Below, one piece after another: positions 12,152 through 25,401 of a stretch of DNA of 64,000 nucleotides; positions within the stretch are counted from its first letter, which is position 1; every line of letters starts with the position of its first letter. The stretch comes from Brugia malayi. Its lineage: Eukaryota; Nematoda; Chromadorea; Rhabditida; Onchocercidae. Under the pieces are notes generated by a model. That model did no database searches. It was not told the DNA's origin and was given only the letters and a program-made list of their open reading frames with translations. The translations under genes and the position numbers were made by a program. The stretch lies in contig NW_025062479.1 of NCBI RefSeq assembly GCF_000002995.4, positions 15,062,721 to 15,126,720 of the forward strand, given 5' to 3'.

Positions 12152-13913
12152 TGAGCTTCTTTTTATTTCAACACTAACAAGCTGCAAATATCTAAGCATT
12201 AGAGATCATCTGTTTCCTAATTTTTTTACATCATGGAGGTGAAAATTCCGAAATAATTCCAAATTAATCCAGAATTTAGGAAAATCAAATCGATCAGTAT
12301 CCCATATCTCTAAAGAACGTGAAACAATAAAGATATCATAGACTCAGAAAAATATGTGGTTCATACTTAGACATTACTACATTCTTATTATATTAAGCAG
12401 GATAAGAAAAAATGTTTTTTATGCATAGGCAATAGTACCACCAAAGACAAATTTTCTAAAGTTACTGCTGCAAGAATGAACTCTACCTTGCCAAAGTAAC
12501 TCATCTAATGATAAACTTGAGATAAGCTCAATCGCAAGATCCAAATAAATTCATATAACATTTTTGATTCAAGAAGTTAATTATTTCATACTGAAGTATG
12601 CCACACACTACATTCTACTAACACCACTGAACATTAAATAAATGGAGAGGAGACATGGCAAAAAAAGAAAAAATTTAAAGAGGAGACATCGCATAAATTC
12701 CATAAGCTGAAAGGTGATGAATTTTTCAAAGATGACAGTAGCAATTAACTTCCCAACCAATGAGAAAAACTTGACCGTTACTAATTTAAAAATAAATAAC
12801 TTAATCACAATGAATAATTCCAGAGAGAATGAATAAAGAAAAGTTTTCAATGAAATCGTTAAAAGACAGGTTTATCTAACGACTCAAGGTTCATAATTTC
12901 TCTGGAAAGAAGCTCATATAGCTGACGTATTCATTTAATCTTCCCCACTAAAATCAAGCTAATATACATTTGATGAAAAAATCAGTGAACATTTAAGAAC
13001 CCATCAATCATTTCTTCTTCTAAAATCGGGAAGAAAGCCTATTTACTATTAATAAATAGGACCCAACATGTAAAATTCTACACCAGTACATGTTATTTTG
13101 CAATAAACAAAATCCAAAATGACGCTACCGATCACTGCATTTACTAACACAATTTAAATTAAAAACAGCCAGTTGGAATAATATTAACTAATGGATAAAA
13201 AATAAATGCAAATATGGTAAGAAGCCAGTAAACTCCTCTAGTTGCAGCAAAAATAAATTATGTAAAAGCTAACAACATTTATTTTTTTTACAAACGACAA
13301 CATAGGAATCTTCCGTGAACCGTAAACAAGACAAACAGGTACAAAAGACATTCTCAGAAAATATGTATAAAGCTATCATTTATTCATTTATCCATCGAAG
13401 GATAAGCCAAAATTAAAAATATTAAGTTTATACGTGATACGTAGTACAACCGGAACTGCAGGAGGAAAAGAAATTAAGTATACTTAGAACTATTGAATTC
13501 ATAGGATCAGTCGAAACAGGAAAGAAATCATCATTTCTCTTAAAACCTTTTGTAAAAAAGTATAAAACTGTGAAGAATAACAGATCCACATAACTACAAA
13601 TAGTAAAAGAAAAGTGAAGATCTAGCTATCCAGCACAATTCAATTAATTTTTGGTTCTCTTTTCAAATTTAAATTCCTAAACTCAAAACTTATGGAAGTG
13701 TGAAAAAAAATAGGAATACTAATATTACAAGCAAGAAGATTCAGCAAAAAGATTAGAATCAATTATATATGGGCGTAAAATCATGCTTTGAAGACAATGA
13801 GAATAACTTATTCGAAATCCAGGAAAATTTTACAGCATAAATCCGTCCCACATTAAATAGTCACACAGACCAGTTCAAAAGGTTTGATTACTGCAGCAAA
13901 GCATTAGGGAAGT
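12152..13913. other. Intergenic
   Basis: Lies between mrpl-12 and zinc-finger copy B, both minus strand. AT-rich with no coding-like frame; the mrpl-12 3' untranslated region must lie at the right end. Nothing else seen. Confidence 0.5.
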
Positions 13914-14934
13914 TTAGACAATTTCACAAGTAGCACCTAATTTTTCAAGTTTTGTTTTTAGTTCTTCGGCCTCCTTTTTACTCAGATCTTCCTTCACTGT
14001 AGCGGGCAACGCTTCTACAAATTTCTTCGCCTGTACCAAATTAAAACCTTCCACTATTGCGCGAACTTCTTTGATTAATGGGATTTTCTTTGAATCATCT
14101 ACTTTCGTTAATTTCACCGAAAAAAACGTCTTTTGGGATGGTTGAGGTTTCTCCATTTTCGCTCCTTCTTCTAGAATAGAAAAAAGTACAACACATATAA
14201 GAGAACAAAAATGCAAAAAAATGTTTCCGTCATAAAAGAGAAAAAATTTTCCAAAAACAACATTTTCCACATTGAAAATCAAAACGCCATGACTAAAACT
14301 TTTACCTGCAGCAGAAGTAATCCCTGAGGCAGCAAATGACTGAGAAAAAACTGGTGCGTCCGGTAAGTTCAATTTTTTTTTCAGAGTGCTATTTAGATCT
14401 GCCACTTCGAAAATCGTTAAACTGACTATTTCGTTTGCTAACCGAAGGATCCGTTCTGATACCACCTTTTCGTCATCATAGTGTGGAAGCGGAGATGCCT
14501 TCCCTGGTTCCAGTGGTAGCTTGGTAGCTTTTTGGTCACTGGTTAACTCCATTCTTTCAGCATTAATCATAGAAGGGGTTTGTGCCTCTGCTTCTTGCTT
14601 CTTTTCTGGGGTTATATGCGTTCGTTCAGCATCTTCGGATTTTTCGACTTTGGTAGATGCAGCAGTTATTTTTTTGCCTTCTGAAGACAACTTTTCTAAT
14701 GGAAGTGGCGCTTGTGCTACACCTTCTGAAACAAAAATTCATTTATATTAAAAGGCAGCTAAGTACTAGATATCCTGTTTTACCTCCTTATTGATTTGGT
14801 TGTTTTTCGACTAATCAGTACAGGAGATTAACGAAAATTTTACAGAAAACAAATAAATGATAACCTGTGGCAAGCCTCGTATTCCTTATTAGTAATGTAA
14901 AGCGATTTCGTGAAATAACAGCTCTTGTCAACAT
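13914..14934 (-). CDS. mrpl-12: Mitochondrial ribosomal protein bL12m
   Basis: Seen: exons 14865-14934, 14306-14725 and 13914-14170 join in phase (23 codons plus 1 base; 140 codons; rest) to 248 residues. Exon 1 starts MLTRAVISRNRFTLLIRNTR, a basic amphipathic mitochondrial presequence. A charged linker of about 90 residues follows, then the dimerisation segment (LANEIVSLTIFEVADLNSTL) and the C-terminal L7/L12 domain (KIPLIKEVRAIVEGFNLVQA, KKFVEALPATVKEDL), which contacts translation factors. Known: L12 copies form the mitoribosome stalk that recruits GTPases. Odd: the linker before the dimerisation region is longer than in vertebrate MRPL12 (about 200 residues). Stop TAA at 13914-13916. Confidence 0.94.
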
Positions 14935-17439
14935 ATTTCGTATGCAAACTATTTCCATACTTCCTAGTGAATACTAAAATTAAGTGAAAAAAAGAAAAAG
15001 TTGACAGTATGATGATATGATGCAATATTTGAAAAACCAAAGAAATCGGAATACTGCAAACAAAGATAAAACAACATGTTCCTATAAACTGTATATACGA
15101 TATACACCATACTTTCTACTTTTGTTATCCAAACTATAATAAAAATTACCATTTCTATTGTAAGATAAAAGTTATGGACATAAAACACATTTGCCGTAAG
15201 ATACAAATCAGAACATGCAAATAACTATTGCTATTAGATCCAAGCTATAATATGCGACCCACCCTTTCTACAAAATACTGGCTGCATTATGTAGATACAA
15301 GAAGAAACTGCATCATGTAATCTAATCTTCTTGCAAGACACAAATTATCGTATGTAACCTGCTCTCCCTATAAAATGCAACTAAACCAGTCGTGCATAAG
15401 ACCTAGAAAAAATCTGCCGGAATTTATCCCCACGGGTAAAATGCACAGTAATCATTTAAAATGCAAGATGCAACTCACAAATTGCTAACATACAGTTACA
15501 CCGTAATCGTTGTAAGACCGAAATTGATTAAAAGACGTAATACACAAACGACGCACCGAACGTTTAACTGAAAGTTAAGATGGCGTGGTCCATATATGTA
15601 AGGCTTTATTATAATATGACCATATTATATTGTGCATAATTTGTCTAACTATTTCAAATGACATTTTCACCTTTTTCCAAACAATTAAATATAGCATTCA
15701 CATATTAACATCGATCTTCAATTTATGCAAATTTCTCTTTGTAATTATCCCTCAATTCTGAATTTTTTCCAAAGCAATCGATTATGAAAATCTTTAATAT
15801 AGCAACTGTGCATTTAGTTGTAATACGAAGTTCTGCTCAGTCTATACACTAATTACACTATAACACTGTTTCATTGCATTTAAATACTAATTAAAATATC
15901 AGCACATTATAATTTATCACAACTAATATAATATGTTGTAGAAATAATTAATCACAGTATTTCTGCATGATAATGAGTATTGATAACATGATAAGCGAGT
16001 TTAGAAAATCTATTCATCTAGTGATATCATCTCCAAAGAAATAGTTATTTGATTAAAACTGTTTTTTCGCCATCACATAAAAGTTCATACAATTTCATCA
16101 AAGTTAAAGAAAAGAGTGTACTTCAAGAGTCCAGAAGATCTGCCACTGCACAAGCGAAAATTCGGAAGAATAAATGGGATATAGGTGAATCGATTATTGA
16201 ACGACGAAGACATATATCGACATTTTATTTTTTGAAAAGATGTGCATTGATTTTAGTAATTAGAACACCAGTAATTTTAAACAGCATGCTTTTTATATTT
16301 TCTAAATAGTATCAGAGAAAATGATCTAGAATTGGTAATGTCTTTTTTTCTTAATACTGTTGCTTCTTACAATGAAAATTTATACTTGCACGAATTCATA
16401 ATATTCCTCTTTTGTGAGATACTGAATAAGCACAAAAGGAAAAGTAATAGAATTCACAAATGAGCACAATACAACATAATACAAATTTCTTGATCTAAGA
16501 TTTCTTAAAGGGTAAAGCTGACTGAAGTAAAGCTTCTGGAAAAATACAGTAAAGTACCACCAAAGTAACTAGAAATCAAAAGAACAAAATTATAAACTCA
16601 CAATCTTATCATCTTTGATGTGGTGCAGTCGCTCATTTAGTCAGGAAAAATACAATACCTCTGCGCTGCACGAGTTACAAAAACTTTTATACCATTATAA
16701 CTAATTTGAACCTCTAAAGTACATGCAGCAGAATATAAAAGTTAAAACAATGAAAACATTAGCAACATAAGGAAAGACAGCAAAATAAACCATATTGAAT
16801 TATGATTTCTTGTAACTTTCAATCAGTCCCGTTTTTGTTCTCAATCATTTACAATATGCTTTGCTTAAAAAGATCATGTAATGTGATATCATACTTAAAC
16901 TTATAATCATCCCAGTATCTACCAAAATATTTTTGTTATGACTATATTAACACGTGACCACTACATGTGACCATCGACAAAGACTCAAACTTATATGAAC
17001 AAAACCACATGCTTAACTCATGCAGATGTACACGGAAATGGACTTCATCAAAATAATTCTTACTGAACTTAATGAAATACCTAGTTTAATATATTACACG
17101 GATAATTGCCTTCTACTCTCAACTTTACGGTTGAGCTTACTTCAATGAATGTTCACTACAGTTCTACAGTTTAAAAAGCAAAACGAATATATGTAATCAA
17201 GAACATTGATTTGACGGAACGACAGAACAATGCTTCACCTCTGATAAACAATTTTCCAATAATTCACATACCTCTGAAAATAATTTAAATTGTTCCCATT
17301 CATCAGAAATATAACTCATAAGGTTTAAATTTCTGATCAAATATTTCCAGTACCGTTTACTGTTCTCGATCCACGAGGAATTATTTTTGGTATTACATAT
17401 CTGCCTGAAATCAAGCACCTGGAACGGGATTGAAAATAC
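14935..17439. other. Intergenic between lin-49 3' end and mrpl-12
   Basis: About 2.5 kb containing the promoter of mrpl-12 and the 3' untranslated region of the LIN-49 gene. The longest plus-strand open frame is at about 16026-16309 and has no ATG near its start; it is treated as unproven (see findings). No RNA gene seen. Confidence 0.5.
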
Positions 17440-20400
17440 CTACAAGAATGCTTTTGCTTCTCTCAATGCTTCTCGTACAGCAGGAGGATAGTCTTCAGCT
17501 TTTATAGATTTCACAAGACAATATGACACGTATTTCACTGATACCCATCGCCTGCAAATGAAATTAGTTAAGAAAATAGTTCAACTCCACTGCAATATTT
17601 TAAATCATAAATCAAGAGTGTTTTCACGCAGTTACATCATGACAGTTAAATAAAACTATGACTTTTCACTAATAAGACTATAAAGCACCCTGCTCATCTG
17701 CATTATTAAGATAATCATGAGAAATTCACATTTAACATCAAAATTCCTGACCGATTATACAGAGCTTATGATAAAGTGATAAATTCGAGTTGAGGCAAAA
17801 AATGTCAATAATGACTTCAATCAGGTCATTAAAATATTTCGATTATCATCAAAGTTTGCGTATGCTCGTAATTTGCGTGCAACCATGTGGTTTTGCACTA
17901 AACATTTTTACTAACAACAACTGAGAAAAGAAAAGATTGGAATTTTCTCATTTAAGCTCTCACCAATTCTTTTGGCCATCAAAATATAAGACCAAAACAT
18001 ATTGCATGTAATCATGTGGTTTTGCACTAAACATCTCATCTGTTGGCAAATCATCTAGTAGTACCTGAAATTATGATAAAGTATCTGAAAATTTAGGGAA
18101 AGTAAAATCCATGATTGACTAACCATTTAACTGATAGTGTACATATACAGTTTCTAACAATAGCCCTATCACTAAAAATGATAATTTCGAAAACGTACCC
18201 TCATTCGTAAATCGATAACCCTACCAATTTTACGTTCATCATTTTCCGTTATCCAAACAATATCGTCATGTTGAAATTCACATGCCACTTCAACTGTCTC
18301 TGCAATGCTCTTTTTTTAATGAATAATGTGAAGTTTCTCCAACAAAATTTTATGATATTATGAGGTGCTATAGTGCAGTTGAACATGTATTCCACAACGT
18401 AAAGAGTAAAGAAGCAATGTCACAACTACAAAGGATTAGCGGTCAAAACTGCCTAGTTACCTAAAAAGATTATTTTTACAAATAAAAAAAAAAACATAGC
18501 CCTTCCTACTATCAAAAACAAACATGATGGCAATACTTGGAAACAAGTTACAGCATGTTACTGGTTTTCAATAAATCAAAACTGCAGATCTGTTCTAAAT
18601 TTCGATAAAACAAATTCACATCAAAATTTTCCCTAGTATTACGAATGAAAAGATTACCAACAGGACGTTCCATTGGTTGTGGTGGTATCAGCTTTCGACA
18701 TTTTCTTGTGTTCCTTCGACGTCCACGCCGAAGATGTATCTCTTCGTCAGCAGAACTTGATTCTTCCATTGTGGAAGTATCAGTTGTCAAGAATTTTGGA
18801 CTTTTCAGTGGATCGCTTCTATAGGTCATAAATGACTCTATTGCTGAAAGTGAAAAAAAAAAAAAAAAAAAAAAACGCAAACTAGCAACTAAACAGAGGA
18901 AAAAAATCTCATTTACACAAACTACAAAACCAATCGCATGAAATGTCATCTTATATATTATGTCACAGCTCATCCATAAGTAAGCAGTAATATATTGGAA
19001 TCCATATATCAGTTATGATACGTGGAGTATTTATGATGGAACTAGTAATCGAGATTAAAGTGGGAAGAATTGAATAAGAAAATCTAGAAAGAAAGCCCTA
19101 AAACATCAATGATTAGACTTCTATAAAGCCATAGCAAAGTTACATACCCAACGAAAATCACATACCCAGATTATATTTAGGGCGCTTTGGTGTAATGCTG
19201 TCGTCAAAAGTCCGCAAAGTACGCTTCCGAGTTGATACCCTCGTTGGCAACGTTTTTTCACCCTTTGAACTACGGCATGTTGACATTTTTCTCGGCACAA
19301 AATCTAAACCATCATCGTTTTCCTCTTCGTTATCAAGTTTTGGACCTTCGACAGGTGTATATGATATGCTTGATATCGTTTTTAATACCCCATTTGCCTA
19401 CAAAATAGTTTAATGGAGTAAAACACTTTTCTGAGCTTATCGGTATTTTAAATGCGAAATGGTCCGATCTGCAATTGAAGATTTTAGTAAACCGAAAAAA
19501 AGTTCTCTAACGAAAACGATGTAAGGAGGTTTCTGTTATAGTGAAGTCTTTTTGTTGAGAAACAACCATCGCTTTTTTTAATCTAGACCAAAAGAAAAAA
19601 ACAGTTCGACATAATTTTTTTTATTCTTTTAGAAATAGTCCTTCTCCTTGTCATGTTTGAGATAAACAATTAAGCAAACAATTGATGTAGTTTAAATCTA
19701 TTAATGTATGGTTAGTAACATAAAAAACATTGAAATATTTATACCAAAGTAAGAGCCTGTACGTCTTTTTCAGCAACTCTGAAATATTTCAAACCAATGC
19801 GATGCAATCGATGACCATATTTCCAGAAGAATTCATTATGTCGATTAAATGTTGAACAATTGTTCATCATTAATGTGAAATCAGATTTCAGTTGTGAGAG
19901 ATTCTTGTAATCACCTTTTGCAAGTTTCCTTTAAAATAATCACTTGACTTTTGCTATTTATGAAATTGCATCGAAAATGACAGAGGAAGACTCACTTTCG
20001 CATGGTAGACAAATCCATTGGATTTTTGATAACGGTCGAATAACCAGGCACTTCCTTTTCCGTTACTGGCTTCGCAAATACCTGCAACGAATATTTTTTC
20101 AATAAAAAACTGCAAATGAAAAAGTAAACTGAAATATAGCTTACAGATAGATTAGATATAAAAACAAAAAAAAAAAAAAAAAAAAAAAAACATCACTAGT
20201 TCCACTGAATTTCACTGAATAGAACATTCCTTTGCTAATGTGAGTTGAAAAACCGAATTATAAAATGTCAAAATAATTTTGTATTAAATCCACATGACTA
20301 AAGATTGAACATTCCTTCGACAAATGTAAAACTGCTCTAGTTAGATTCTAATCGTACCTAAGCTTAACTGAATTATCTGAAATGTTACAGTTAATAAAGA

Positions 20401-23400
20401 ATGTTTAATAAGCTTAATAAGTTGTAATTCTCTCAAATTCATTAAGATCTTCGAGTCTACAGCCAAACTTATATTCGATTGTTAAAAATCAGTAGGCTGT
20501 TTGCTTAATTAACCCCTTTTGTTATAAACCAAATGTATTTGCAATGTCGAAATAATTTGCCCTCTAGAAATCTTCCAGTATGATATCACTTTTATGAACG
20601 ATTCATATAGTGCCAAAAACCCACTCTTACTATAGAAAGGGTAAAGATCAACATCCGTTAGTGACAGCTTTTTACCTCACTATAACTATAGATTTTGCTG
20701 CAAGCCAGTGGTCAACGAATAAAGATTAAGAATTAAGATTCTTTGTCTGAGTCAATTTCTTAGTACCAGCAGGTTTCAATTCGTTCGGCTGGTCATGCGC
20801 ACTCATCCAACTCCCTTTATTTAAATTTTTTGCTTATTTTTCGTATTCGTTTACTTCCGTCATTTCATACTCACAGATAATACTTCTATGAAATTATTAG
20901 CATATTGACCATAGAGATTAATGCTTTGTGTAACGTATTGTAGAGAATAAAGTAAAAACTCTAAACTTCTCTAACAAATTTCTACAAGTTCTCGACATAA
21001 GTGACAGAAAACTAAGTAAAGTTATTTGTTTCATGCATAGCATATAACTTACATCACTGTAATCTTTGCTAGCAATCTTCTCAATTACTTCACTCATTAT
21101 TGTATTCAACGGCTTTGTCAGTCGATTCAGCAAGGAAGCAGTTGAGTCGTACTACAATAAAAAGAAAAACTTTTCGAAAAATTTTATGGAATATATTAAA
21201 ATATCTCATAAGAAAAATATTTAACACCAGTAATCTACACAATAAAATCATAAAATATAAAATTAAGACCAACCTTATTTTCTATTTGGGAAGTTCAATC
21301 TACTGCAAACGGAAGACAACTTACAAATTCTTTTTTCATCTTTTCCCGCTTTTTTACCAATTCGCATAACAGGCGAACACGTTCAAGATTCGTTCGCAGC
21401 AAAAAGTACGTTCTGGTCTCACTAGGATGTGTCCCCTGTCCAGATGTCGGAGAAGCATCAGCAGATTTGGGAAGTGTTTTGCTATGCTAAAAACAATCAG
21501 TCTTTGATTTTTGAAGTTTAAAACTTTGTTTTCTAAAAATCTTCACGACTTTCATAGTAAATCTGCTAATTTTTTTTATTCACGCAAAAGAAAAAAAAGG
21601 CTGATCTACTTCTACATTAATATTTACAGAACGTTATCAGAAATTCAGTTTCAAAAAATTACTCACGATTAATCGTCGTAATAGCGGTACTCCGAATCGT
21701 GACTTCCTTTTCAATGACCAGTAAGCAACGATGTAACGTATCACATTCTCACTAATATCCGCTTTCTCACATATTCTCTTTAGACTACAAAATTATGTAA
21801 ATCAGAGATATGTATGCATATTAGCAATATAAAGTTCCCAACAAAGAAGAAATAATATTTATAAAGAAATAATATAATTTCTAAATATAAATCTATGAGA
21901 AGAAAATTATCCTTTGTACAAGTGATACGTCCTCAAACGTCCTTTCATGCTTTTACACTTGCTGCTTTAGTCAATCCACTACTCAAACTAAAATTTTAAA
22001 TAAGATATGGCGATAAAATAAAGAATATACCTTTCATGTGGAACAGTGGGAATAGAAACCGGTGGAATAACTGCTTGACTTGCTGCTAATTTTTCACGTG
22101 CCTTTTTCATCAATTCATCCTAAATACATTCATGAATGTTGATGAAAAATCTTAAAAAAAGTCGACAAAGTTGAAATTTCAAAAATAGCTTTCCATCGAA
22201 AAGAATAGATAATTTAGGACGTACCACTTTTTTCTTTTGTTTGGAGAAATCACTTCCATCATTTCTGTAAAAATATAACCATCTTTTAGCAATTTACACA
22301 TGACCCATTCTATTCACTGTGACTGTACTAGTATTGCATGTTATAATCTCAGAGGATTTATCCATACAGGCGTAGATGCAAGCTGAGCACATCTCTTCAG
22401 ATTCTTGAAAGTGACTGATGATTCCAATTACCAAACTCATATAATAATAATTTGACCGCATTGTTTTTCATTTCTAATCAAATATTAAATATCTGTTGAA
22501 ACATACTTTGCAAAATCAGTTGAATGAAAATGGCAGAATACCGTATACCGAATTTCAGTCCCACCCTCACGTTTAGGATTGTCAACTATTTCAGCACGCA
22601 TTTCCATGCCCGCAGCATTTGCACATGTGACGTGAAAAGAGCGGGTACAGCTTTTCTGGAATAATTTAGTGCAAAAAGAAAAAGTAGCAAACATACTAGT
22701 GTTCCATAAAAATGGCTAACCTATAGAAGCTTATACGAGAACCGGCACATCAGCGCACGTTTAAATATCGATATTTCATTGTAGTTATTTAGCTTTCAAG
22801 TAGTTATTTAGCAACAAATATTTTTTTTTTGCTTAATCATCAGTGATTAAGTGATTAACACACTATTATGATCAGGAAATTCAATACGCTTTATGCCGAA
22901 CTGCCACATTTATCATATATCTAGATTTTATCAGCAAATGAATTAAGCACTCTTTTAGCAATCAGCATTACTAACATCATGTGCTGCTTATTGTCAACGT
23001 AAGTAATAAATTTTTAATCGTTAATGAAATACTTGAGCCAAAAAAATTGTCATACTCTAGAACACTGCAAACATGCTCCCACTTTTTGCTTGCATACAAT
23101 ACATCTCAGCCTCTGCCTTCGTCTCAGTGAATTTTCAATTCCATCAATTGGTTCCATAAACACACTATTGGCAAAATGAACCTAAAAAATTTTTTAAACA
23201 GTAAAAAAGTAAAAATGTCAAAAAAAGCGCAAAGCAAAAAATTACAAACTGAATTTCATGTTCTAGTTAATAAAATTTTAATTTGTGCAAGTCGTAAGAT
23301 GAGGAAAATATCATCATGGATTTAGAATGTCAGTTTCACGATACTGCAATCCGTCACTCTTGTCTATCTATAGAATTAAAGACATCTTTTACGCATAATT

Positions 23401-25401
23401 CCGTTCCTCATTCTCCATCTTTTTTTTTCTAGAATTAGAATTTTTTGAAGTATTATTAAAACGGAATTACAAATTATGGTAATAATACTTCATTTAGCCA
23501 TAATGCGCAAACAACATGAGCCCAGCGACTGTCAACTGTTTGCTTAAAGGCACCATGCGAACTTGGACAAAGTACGCATGATACTGGTTTCGATGGTGAC
23601 ATCTGACAACGACGGCACAACCACTGACCTTCCGGAACATACGGCACGCCATAACAATCCTGAGTTTTCATTAACTTAGACAGAAAGGATGAAAAGGACA
23701 TTGATGAAATAAAGTAAAGCTTATAAATATGACAATTCCAAAGTCAACCAGAATAAAGTTGAGAAGTAAAACAATGTACTTGATGAACAGCAATGTTGCA
23801 CATATCACAGAAAATAATTTGATTAATATTGCTGCCTTCTCCATCGTTACACACGCAGCACACAGCATCTTGATCAACCAGACATTTGTAATTACCATCA
23901 CCTTTTGAACACTATAATTGCTTATCGCTAATAAAATAAAGTTCCATAAATCCAATCAAAAAAAGGGAAAACCCAAAACTCTATTAATTATGAATACATT
24001 ATAAGGTACTGCAGACTTTAAACTGTAAGACGTAGTTTTAACATCACGTAAAAATCAAGCATTCGTCATCGCCAAATGCTTAGAAAACTCTCTTCTCGAA
24101 AATTTCCAGGAAAAGTCTTATAAAATACTGATGAAAAATAAGAATCAAGCATAAGTGTCAAATGTTTTGCAGTTTTATTCTGATTTAGACCATAAACTAT
24201 GATTCCTGAAATCCGTTCACTAGCGATGTTACTTAGCAAGCAGTACCATTCCTAATGAAACTTTAATAAGCACTCTACCCGTTAACATAGCTGACCGAAA
24301 CGTATAGCTCAGCATAGTGAAGTGTGAAAGAAGCGTGGCACCCTAACTATATGTCTGTTCACAAAACTATAGTCGACATACCACTAATGACACTTTCTGA
24401 TTGCCCAACAAGTTATCTTACTTGGAAAAAACTTTCTTTTTCCAGACGATCCATTGCAATCTCAAAACTATGCACACTGAGACGTTCTTCACCAGCCTTC
24501 TCTAATTTCTTTGAAATAAGACTTAACCATTCCATATCCTGTAAAAAAGCATTGCATATCCGGTGAACTTTATCTAAAGTTACTGAAAACCAGCATTTTA
24601 ATGAAAAAAAAAAAAAAAAAAAGAACATTTTCATACAATTGATGTCATTAATATGTGAACATGAAGCTAGGCGTCATAACAGTTTAAGAATATTAAAACC
24701 GTGAAAAGAAACCTCCTCGTCAACATCGTATTCCAAGATATTATCCATTTCTTCATTTAACCTTACGCGATACTTGATGTATGCTTTAGGTATATCAAAA
24801 TTTTTGCATGAGAGTGGTTTAGGCGAAAGTCTGCGAACATTTACTTTAGGAAGTGCTGCAGTGACTCCACTGCTCTGAAATATTCGCAACGTATAACTAC
24901 GATTTTTAGTGGAAATTGTGAAAGATGCTTGAATCTATTACTTAGCTGAAAGAGCTCTGAACTCTTATCGATCGGATATCCGTCAATACAGAAGAAATTA
25001 GATAGGAAATCTTGTGTATGATTCGAAAAGTTTAGAAGCTAAAGACCCCTATACCGCTGAGCTACGACTACGTAAGAAAACACTGAATTTTCCAATTACC
25101 GACTGAATTAAATGAAACGGTACAACTACTTATTTCGGTAAGCATTTTTACACTGATGTCCATCCTTACACGTAAAAAATGTAAAAAAAAACACATGACA
25201 TTCATAGTATTCACTTATTTGATAGTATGAAAATGCATTGGACATAATCAGTAACACCTCTTTATATTTTGCCATTACAGCACTGCTTCTATCTTCCACG
25301 GATAATTGATCATCGGTAACAAAATTTACAGTCAATGGTTGCATAACATTAATGCGCACAGTACGTCCATCCATACACGTACTTACTATTCGATCCAACA
25401 T
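17440..25401 (-). CDS. lin-49: BRPF-type chromatin reader LIN-49
   Basis: Seen: 19 exons in phase (25258-25401, 24713-24874, 24422-24538, 23780-23911, 23489-23659, 23056-23181, 22507-22655, 22225-22264, 22031-22119, 21667-21784, 21325-21486, 21053-21151, 19996-20081, 19745-19928, 19166-19397, 18658-18843, 18199-18299, 17964-18064, 17440-17551) give about 836 residues. Order: enhancer-of-polycomb-like segment (DMEWLSLI ... MDRLEKES, 103-141); PHD finger plus extended PHD (about 150-330, [42 protein letters not shown]); bromodomain (about 480-590, with acetyl-lysine Asn in NNCSTFN); acidic/basic linker; PWWP (about 735-815, [10 protein letters not shown]). Known: BRPF proteins scaffold MOZ/MORF and HBO1 acetyltransferases; C. 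elegans LIN-49 keeps Hox and cell-fate genes on. Weakest point: the exon 1 donor GTGTTA. Confidence 0.94.
17873..18034. repeat. Exon 18 fragment duplicated into the next intron of lin-49
   Basis: 33 bases at 18002-18034 inside exon 18 (coding for [11 protein letters not shown] on minus) recur at 17873-17905 in the following intron with three mismatches, all transitions. The two copies are in the same orientation, 129 bases apart. The intronic copy has no matching splice sites. Confidence 0.8.
25005..25073 (-). other. tRNA-like fragment with A-box and partial B-box
   Basis: On the minus strand TAGCTCAGCGG (25054-25064) fits the tRNA D-arm/A-box, and TTCGAATC (about 25020-25027) fits the B-box core. 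Start-to-start distance is 36 bases rather than about 44, and the anticodon and acceptor stems do not pair well. It sits in lin-49 intron 1. It is probably a decayed tRNA or SINE head, not a working tRNA. Confidence 0.25.

Noticed and set aside
12608..12850. 80-residue hydrophobic minus-strand frame between zinc-finger copy B and mrpl-12
   Set aside because: Composition follows the local AT bias; no splice context and no family match.
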